A stretch of DNA of 64,000 bases from Nansenia antarctica (Eukaryota; Chordata; Actinopteri; Argentiniformes; Microstomatidae). The notes below the pieces were generated by a model, which ran no database searches, was not told the DNA's origin, and saw nothing but the letters and a program-made list of their open reading frames with translations. Shown piece by piece: positions 56,991-64,000 of the stretch. The stretch lies in assembly GCA_963989245.1 (NCBI GenBank), contig OZ022351.1, positions 14,111,343 through 14,175,342 of the forward strand, in the 5' to 3' direction. The position numbers and the translations under genes are program-made. Each line of letters begins with the position of its first letter. Positions within the stretch are counted from its first letter, which is position 1.

Positions 56991-59271
56991 GTCTAATTAT
57001 TTTTTAGATTACTAAATCTACATCTAAGTGTCTTTGTAGGACAATCTACTCGGTATACTGCAATTACACCTAGATTTCAGGGGCGGAGAAGCGGCGAACA
57101 AGCAACGCCAGCGTCCTCTCTCACATCGTTAAATGAAACCTTATTTCAAAAAAGTAGTTCAATTAAGTAGAAGAACACAAAACTAAAGTAGAACTCGACT
57201 TTTAAAACAGGTCACAGTGACCGGATCCATCTCTCCTCTGACCAGTCTGCTATCAGGCCAGCCACTCCCCCCTGCCTCTGTCTCCTCTCCCATCCTATTT
57301 GGAATGCGTCCACCGGTTTCCTGCATCACAGCATCAGGTGCACAGAAACAACTTTTCATCCCATGCCCAACACTGGTCCCCATCCCCACGACTACGGTTC
57401 TGTGTGAGAGCTAACGGCTGGTCGACCGTCCTGTCTCTGCCAGTTTTTTTGACACAGTTCTACAGACACACAGAATGACACGGGGTCCCTTCACCCCACC
57501 GCCATGGACCTCCGCCCAGCCATCTGGTGCCCCCTGGAGCAGCTGCCAGTCACCATGCCCGCCCGCCCGCCTGCCTGCCTGCCTGGAAGACACAGCTCTC
57601 CACTGGGGCCTCGCAGACCCAGCCTCCACCACGCCTCCTAGAAACACGGAGTTATCTCCTGCCCAGGACTGAGCCCACGGGAGGCCAAAGAGCCAACAGA
57701 ATCTCCCCGTGTTAGGAAGCTCCCGGTCACTTTTGTTGGTGTACCAAAACACAGAGAAGTGTTTGGTAGGTATAGATGTGTTGGTGCACCGTGCAGCAGA
57801 CGAGCCAGAGTGCAGGGCCCCTCATCAATCCTGACCCTGTCAATCAATGCCTCCTCTGAAAGAAATCCCCGGTCGAGGGCCAGGAGATGGAGGCGTTGAT
57901 TTGACTGATGACATTTCAGTGTACATTAGCGCCCGAGCTTTCTTTCGATAAACCCCATCAATATGGCTGCTTTCTTCATACGGACAGGCAGTGTTCCGTC
58001 CGGCTATTTGTTTTGGTTTTTCATTTCATTAACTCAAACTTCGGGGCTGCTGCAGCGAAAGGCTGTTATTTGTTTGTTGGCTTTATGACATTTTCTTTGA
58101 CATCGATGATACATCAGCGGCGCCATAATCTTTCCCCATCTAAACCTGTTCTGTTTGATAACCGACACAGCTAGAGATAAGGCACATGCTCTGTAGATTG
58201 TAAGACGTCAATTAATGTACTTCAGTCGGCCAGCTCTGTTGGATGCTCTATTTTCGAAGAGCAGTTTAGGATGATAGTTGTCATCTTATATTAGACTTAA
58301 GTTCTTTAAAAACAAGCAGTATTGCCATGCCAGTGTTGCTCAAGACAGTGCTCTTTATCACTGCAAAGTTGCACCATAATCCTTTATCTTAAAAATATTC
58401 CTTCCGTGCTACTGATTTCAAGAATTCCTTCTGAACTATAGTTAAAATTAACATATGTACATATTTAGCTTTGACTTGCATTCTGTTCACATAAACATAA
58501 TAATACACAAATATGTGTTTTCTTATCAGAAAATGATCAACCAGTGTGCAGAAAGCATAGTACACTAGTATGTGAAACACCAGTCATCACAAAAATCTAA
58601 AAGATTAGCCAAGTTCTGGGCTGAGTTCTGGATCCAGTGTGTACTCCAGTGGTGTGTTTTTGGTTGTGTGGTGGTTGACATTAAGATGAATGTCGTTCGG
58701 CGTATGTAAATGCTGGAGTTGTTTAACGGGTGAGCAGAAAGACACCATGATGAATGTGTTGTGGTGAATCACAGTTTCCCCTCACAGAGGGTTTCTCGCA
58801 GGCCCAAACCAACGCTCTCCCTCCTTCTCCGTCTTCAAATTCCAAAACCTCCACGTTTTCTCAAACCACAACGGTGGTCCCCTCCAACACACTGAACCTC
58901 TCCAGAGGGCCTATATCTCTGCTTGTCACGGCCTGGATTCAATCAACAACTGAGTCATTCCGAAATAGTTTTCACTTGCTTTACTTCAGCATTGACAGTT
59001 ACTGGAACAAGTGTGTTTTTAATAGCATGGTGTTGAAGATGATAAACAACGGCGGCGATGTGAGCTTGCTATTACCCCCCGATGTTTGTGCTGGTCCATA
59101 TTGATAGGGGTGAATCCAGGTGAATGTGTGATTGCTAAGGTGTTGACAACAAACTAACTCCTCTCTGTTCACTACCTGCAGCAGGATGAGGTGAACCTAG
59201 CTTGTTTTCTGTCTCCATATTATTTATCAAAGCTACATCACTAAAAACACACGCTCGCATCCGCATGTGCC

Positions 59272-59275
<4 letters not shown>
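56991..59275. other. Unique sequence
   Basis: 57210-57760 is GC-rich with overlapping frames on both strands (up to 113 codons on the minus strand), but none shows a domain. (CCTG)n and CCCGC runs at 57558-57585 are simple repeats. 57900-58420 is AT-balanced and non-repetitive. The frame 58754-59104 has no recognisable motif. Confidence 0.4.
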
Positions 59276-59350
<75 letters not shown>

Positions 59351-59400
59351 ACACATAGATACATACACACACACACACGACTAAGACTCCACCAAGCACA
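59276..59400. repeat. (CA)n microsatellite
   Basis: About 70 bp of pure CA followed by CA with GACA and TAGATACATA breaks. Confidence 0.96.
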
Positions 59401-59416
59401 CACAAATACACACAGA

Positions 59417-59635
59417 ATGAATGAATGAATGAATGAATGGTCTTTATTGTCATTGCTATAGTACAGGTACCAAACAACGACATTTAAGGAGGGGTGGCTC
59501 CCCTGGTGCTAGGAAAGAAAAAAAAACTAAAAGAAAACACAAGAAGGGAAGGAGCTGGTTTACATAAATAAAGGCTATGTACACTATCCACTATACTATA
59601 CTGTACAGATAGACGACTAGGGTTGTCATATTGCA
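59417..59635 (-). mobile_element. LINE 3' end with GAAT tail, antisense
   Basis: (GAAT)n at 59417-59438 then GGTCTTTATTGTCATTGC and TATAGTACAGGTACC. This is the mirror of the 'GGTACCTGTACTATAGCAAT' and 'GACAATAAAGACC' terminus of CR1-like fish LINEs, with the tail as its microsatellite. The body is A-rich and not further aligned. Distal boundary approximate. Confidence 0.65.
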
Positions 59636-60235
59636 CAGAGAGAGAGACACACACACACACAAACACACACACATAGGACTCCACCAAGCACAGTGTAGAG
59701 ACCCGCCGAGATACCGCTGCTCCACCGTTCATTATCATCTTTATTTTTCTGCCGCACTTAACACGTCTCGTATCTCCCCGCTCTCATCTCCCCCCTCTCT
59801 GAAGATAAAGAGAAAAGGCATACACACAAAAAAAAGATGAATGTCACAACACTCCCCGTTCTCCTCTTCTCCATAGAGATAAAGGCATGGTACAGATGAA
59901 ACCCCTTAAGAAAATAAACCAGGGGACACATTTGTTCTTGTTTGATCGCATCGCAGCAGGAGAGCCCAGTGAAGATGCAAGCAGACGATACGGCTCCTGC
60001 TCAAGACTTTGTTCTGAAGGGGCCGCTCACACCACTCAAATAATCAAGCTGGGAGATGTATGTACTCAAGGCCTCCCCGTCTCCAGCAATACATTCTCGA
60101 TACAGTTGTGAGGACGAGGGTGTTTGTAACATCATTGAAGGAACACTCCATCTGTGTGTTGAAACTATGGCACTTTGACTATCAATAAGAGGACGTCATT
60201 AGAGAATTGGTGTTTTGACAGATAGGTGCATATTA
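59636..60235. other. Unique sequence with a short CA repeat
   Basis: (CA)n with AAACA break at 59647-59672. The word ACTCCACCAAGCACA recurs from 59386 at 59677, evidence of a local duplication with the adjacent CA array. No gene seen. Confidence 0.5.
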
Positions 60236-60378
60236 TATATTGGTGGCACGGTGGCAGAGTGGTTAAGATCACTGCCTCACAGTCTCAAGGTACTGGGTTC
60301 GAATCCCGGTCTCGGAAGGTGCTGGGTTTGACTCCTGGTAATCACTGTGGTAGTTTGCATGTTCTCCCCGTGCCGCGT

Positions 60379-60409
<31 letters not shown>

Positions 60410-60545
60410 ACATGAATGAAACATGCAGTATGAATGAGTAAGAATGCGAGTGAATGTGAATGCGAGTGAGCATTCCCAGGGCTCCTTCGAAAATGAGACT
60501 TGTCTCAAAGGAATTCCCTGGTTAAATAAAGGTTCATTTCATTTC
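60236..60545 (+). mobile_element. V-SINE superfamily element
   Basis: tRNA-like head with A box TGGCAGAGTGG (60252-60262) and perfect B box GGTTCGAATCC (60296-60306). The V-SINE core follows at about 60352-60411: TAGTTTGCATGTTCTCCCCG, then GTGGGTTTCCTCCGGGCACT, then CCGGTTTCCTCCCACATG. The 3' end reads CCCTGGTTAAATAAAGGTTC with TTTCATTTCA units. RNA polymerase III would transcribe it, and a partner LINE recognising the 3' end would copy it. An apparent second copy of TCCTGG/CTGGGTTTGACTCC after the B box suggests a small internal duplication. Confidence 0.92.
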
Positions 60546-60964
60546 ATCCATCTTGGGCACGGAAATGTTGGCCCTGAAAGTATCATTCAAGGGGGCAACA
60601 TGGCTACTTTTCTAGAGAAACAAACTACAAAGTGCAGCAAAACTATCGCTATACCTCCCAGCCCCTTGTATGAGTACTTCTCTTGTTTTAAAAGAGATGA
60701 AAACATTGAACATTTCATCAGGCATCTCCGAGAGGGTGATGAAATGCCGGGAGTTTCCTTGTGGTAGCAAACAATCTGAGATGATGTATTGCTCTTTTAA
60801 CACGGCCTTTCAACACTATTGCTTTAAAATCTGAGGAAATAAACACAGAAGGAGTTTGCTAGGCCCAACACTTCGTTTCGATAAATTATCCCCTCACCAT
60901 TCGCCATGATGCAGTTATAGGGGAAGGGTTTTCAATCACATTGTGGGCATTTTGTTAGGGCAAG

Positions 60965-60966
<2 letters not shown>
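60546..60966. other. Unique sequence
   Basis: No gene or repeat recognised. The frame 60444-60767 overlaps the SINE tail and has no domain. Confidence 0.4.

Positions 60967-61006
<40 letters not shown>
60967..61006. repeat. (GT)n microsatellite
   Basis: About 40 bp of pure GT. Confidence 0.95.
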
Positions 61007-61007
<1 letters not shown>

Positions 61008-64000
61008 CGTGTGTTCGTGCGTGTTTGTCTCCCAGTGAAAACTTTATTAAATGCTATGATGTCTTAATTAAACGTGGGTTTTACAGAGACAGCAGGTGTT
61101 CTCAGGCTTTCTAGTCATTAGTCTAGTGGTTTAAGGGGAGATTTAAAACAGTAAACTTTTGAAAAGAAAAGTAAACTCCTTTAAAAAGGCTGACTTTGGT
61201 GGGAGAGAGAATTCATTTTAGAACATTCATTAATTGTTCACATGCTCATTGTTTCGATGTCTCTCTCACTAAGCCAGTGTGCTGTGCTGTGCTATGTTCT
61301 ACTGTGCTGTACTGAAGAGTTATACTATCTATTCCCGTTCTTCTTCTTCTTCTTCTCCTCCTCTCTCCTCATTCCTAAGCCTAATTGATGAGGATGATTG
61401 TTTTGTGCCTTAACGTCCTTAATATGTCTTGTGTGAGAGTGGGTGTCCTCCAGAGTAGTCCCTCTTTTAGCTTGAGCTTACAAAGTTGGTGTATTACTCA
61501 CGAGCCTGGATGAAAAGCCTACCCATGACAGGGCAGTGTCCATCACCAGGCCTCACAAAGAAGCAATGACCTGTGAAGAATGAACGCCAGCTCCTCCACG
61601 AGTGGCGCTACACAAACTCCTCGCTGCCTATACGCTTGCATGGAGCATTTGAGGGGCTCTCAAACCGTCACCACGGAAACAAGACATTGTGTTAATCACT
61701 TGCCCTTTGCACTGCCATACTTAGTTGACATGGTTCCAAGTTTGAGATAGATATTTGATAGGATAGAGGCATTTCGATCCTCTTGTTACGGTTCCCCATT
61801 GATCAAAAGATATGAGAAATATTAGGGATTGGTCATCTTTCCTTTGAATGTTAACTGATGTGCATTGTACTGTATGTTGTCCAGCTCCCATTGTTATGCT
61901 TCTGTTAGTAGAGAGCTGTGAGTTACTGCCAGGCTTTGAACGATTACCAAATACAGCACCCCATTCACCTCTTATGTGCAGTATGCACTCCCCTTATCCA
62001 GAACCCCTCTGAATGGCCATTATAGGGTCTCTGTCTTTGCATAGGAATCAGTTACACACCATGTAGATTAGGATGTCAATACCAACTCAGCAAATTTCAT
62101 AATTTCCTCTTGATCCTGACACACATACTGATGAAGCTACCACCATTCACCCAAGAGATGAGACGGAAACTGCATTGCATATGCAGGATTTGCACTAAAC
62201 TTAATTTGCTTTGTAGTAAAAACCAAATAAACACATTTCTAGCCACTTTCTCTTATCTTTCTTTGATAACGTTAGACAGGGAGAGATGTAATTTCTACGG
62301 AAAGGCTGTGCTTGACGCTTCCATTGGACTGACGCCGGGGCGCTCATACAATCTCTGTGTTTGTTGCAGAGGAACAGGGTGACACCCTGTGACAAACATG
62401 CAGATATGAGTGCTCCGGTGTCTTGCTGGTAGTCTTTATTTATACAGCATATGGATGTTACGTGTCTGTTACTTGCCGCTTTCATAATTTTATTTAGCCT
62501 ATATAGCACAAGTCATGCATTGAATGTAACCACCTGATCTTCGAACTGCCAATAACCCAGAGTCATGGTTTGTATGGAGCTACATCAAACATATTCTACC
62601 CACATGTTGAAAACAGTCCCAAATATTATCTTAGTGTGAAATGAAATGGAAGCTAGCTACGCCTCCCCCCCAAAGGAAATCAGCTAGGAGTCCATGAAGT
62701 GTTGTCTCCAAATGCTCTTGAGTGGGTGTATGTGTGTCTATGTGGGTGTGTGGGTGTGTGTGGAGGGGGGGGGGTGCTGCTTTGATTTAGTCTGCCCCCT
62801 GAATAACAAACAGAGCTGAAGACACTCGGCAATCAGCTACAATTGGCTTTTAAAAGGCCACTTTCCTCTTTGTTTTGCCTGTTCATATTTTGAATCTGAT
62901 CAAGACATCAGAGAATGAGGAAGGGCTTTCCTTCCATATCATTCTGTAAACAGATCAGATAAGTATGGCAGACTTGTTTTTGTAACGGTGTGTGCTATTG
63001 CATTTGATAAATAATCAACAAACCATTTTGAAATATGAACAATATCTCTTGCAATCTTTCTTGTGAGTTTGAATTATGTGTTATGTAATAATAATATGTT
63101 AGTTCACACCTATTTCAACACATCCTTTTACTCGAATTAATGAAGAGAACAATTCCTCCTGGAGAGCAGCACATTGTATCAACATTAATTATTAATACCT
63201 GCTGGATATGATGACTAATTTGTAAAGGCACAGAGAGGGCCATTGTCGGCATGTACTCCAAAAGAAAAAGATATCAATTGAGCTCGTTGACGGAGAGGAA
63301 ATGCATTTTCACAGAGTAGTCATTCTGAAAAGGAACTTCACTACCACCTAACCAAATGACAGTAACACAAAGTGCATCGTTTTAATCATTGACTCATTAA
63401 CCATCAAAAGGATGCAGTGAGGCCTTTACTGTTTCTGTGTAAACTCTGCAGGTAGACGGCGGCCCAATCACTGTTGCCCAGACTGCAGACCTCAGATGAT
63501 AATTATGCTGCCAAACACTCTAGATTCTAGAACATCCTTGAAACTGCCCCAAGTCATGTAAAGTGGGTAAAATGTAAGTGGGTAAAAAATGCCCGACAAG
63601 CATTCATTTAGATTAGATGATGTCCTACGAGTTGAGAGATTAGAAAAACACTTTGATGTGACCTTTTTTCCCTCTCTAAAAAGGAGGAGTGTAATGAGAT
63701 GGCATCCTCGTTGGTCCCTGGTTAATGACACGAGGCGAGCAAAGAACGGTGGTCACCCCCCTGGACCCTCTAACACGACGTCATTAAAAAACTATGCACA
63801 CCTCACAGTCCAGACTTCAAGTTTTAGGGCTTCACCCTCAGGGTCAGAGTTTAATCTGGTGTAGCGTGGTGCAAAGCCCTCATCCCCTGGCCCCCGTCCC
63901 CACATGCCTGCCCTCCTGGTGGGGTTAACCCCTCCCACCCCCCCCACCTGGAGCTCGGCAGTAGTGTGACATTCCTACAGCGCGTGACGGCTGTGGAGGG
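61007..64000. other. Unique sequence with minor simple repeats
   Basis: (CTT)n at 61339-61357, GT/G-run at 62722-62773. 63000-63300 is AT-rich and includes TTAATTATTAATACC. 63880-64000 is C-rich. The frames 62110-62382 and 63589-63864 show no domain. No gene, RNA or transposon recognised. Confidence 0.4.

Noticed and set aside
57411..57760. GC-rich overlapping frames as an exon
   Set aside because: Both strands are open, Pro/Gly/Arg composition follows base content, and there is no domain or convincing splice boundary.

Overview
The window reads as nuclear DNA of a ray-finned (teleost) fish. The evidence is the repeat set: an L2-type LINE, a second LINE family whose 3' end carries the 'AATGACAATAAAG' signal and an AATCT tail, a Tc1-family DDE transposase relic, a V-SINE with the shared vertebrate core, two other tRNA-derived SINEs, a hAT element, and very long pure (GA)n, (CT)n and (CA)n arrays. 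I cannot name the species from sequence alone.

I find no convincing host protein-coding exon, no rRNA and no functional tRNA gene in 64 kb. The open frames are short, lack recognisable domains, or come from microsatellites and transposon relics. The window is best read as intergenic DNA or part of a very large intron. Much of the non-repetitive sequence is AT-rich and holds many TAATTA-type cores. This would fit a developmental regulatory desert, but that is inference.

Layout. 1-2.5 kb: GT/GA array, LINE 3' end, foldback hairpin. 4.4-5.7 kb: antisense L2 LINE with a 256-bp MITE (named M4 here) nested in it. 6.0-7.7 kb: an inverted pair of repeat ends. 11.6-11.9 kb: LINE 3' end. 15.5-18.7 kb: CT arrays, a GGCCAGTTCAGACC-ended MITE, another LINE end and a foldback copy. 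20.6-21.7 kb: CT/GT/G22 array and a short interstitial telomere-like tract. 27.4-31.9 kb: GA arrays, second M4 copy, long GT array, broken LINE reverse transcriptase, (TA)n. 34.9-39.8 kb: repeat cluster with a Tc1 end, a tRNA-SINE with direct repeats, an unclassified repeat, a LINE relic, a Tc1 transposase relic and a solo LTR with a 5-bp duplication. 43.5-44.5 kb: GC-rich block with (CGG)n and a TA-flanked MITE. 48.3-55.3 kb: SINE with a 12-bp duplication, third M4 copy, complete 1.49-kb non-autonomous hAT with an 8-bp duplication, two foldback-family copies, another foldback and a second copy of the unclassified repeat. 56-60.5 kb: GT/CA arrays, LINE 3' ends and a V-SINE. The rest is unique sequence.

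The best-supported new structure is M4, present three times. Its ends start CGTGA, and each copy is flanked by its own 4-bp duplication (GAGT, ATAA, AAAT). A second family, called FB here, has three copies; one shows a perfect TA duplication and another is an inverted duplication of one half. No cooperating host gene system is visible.
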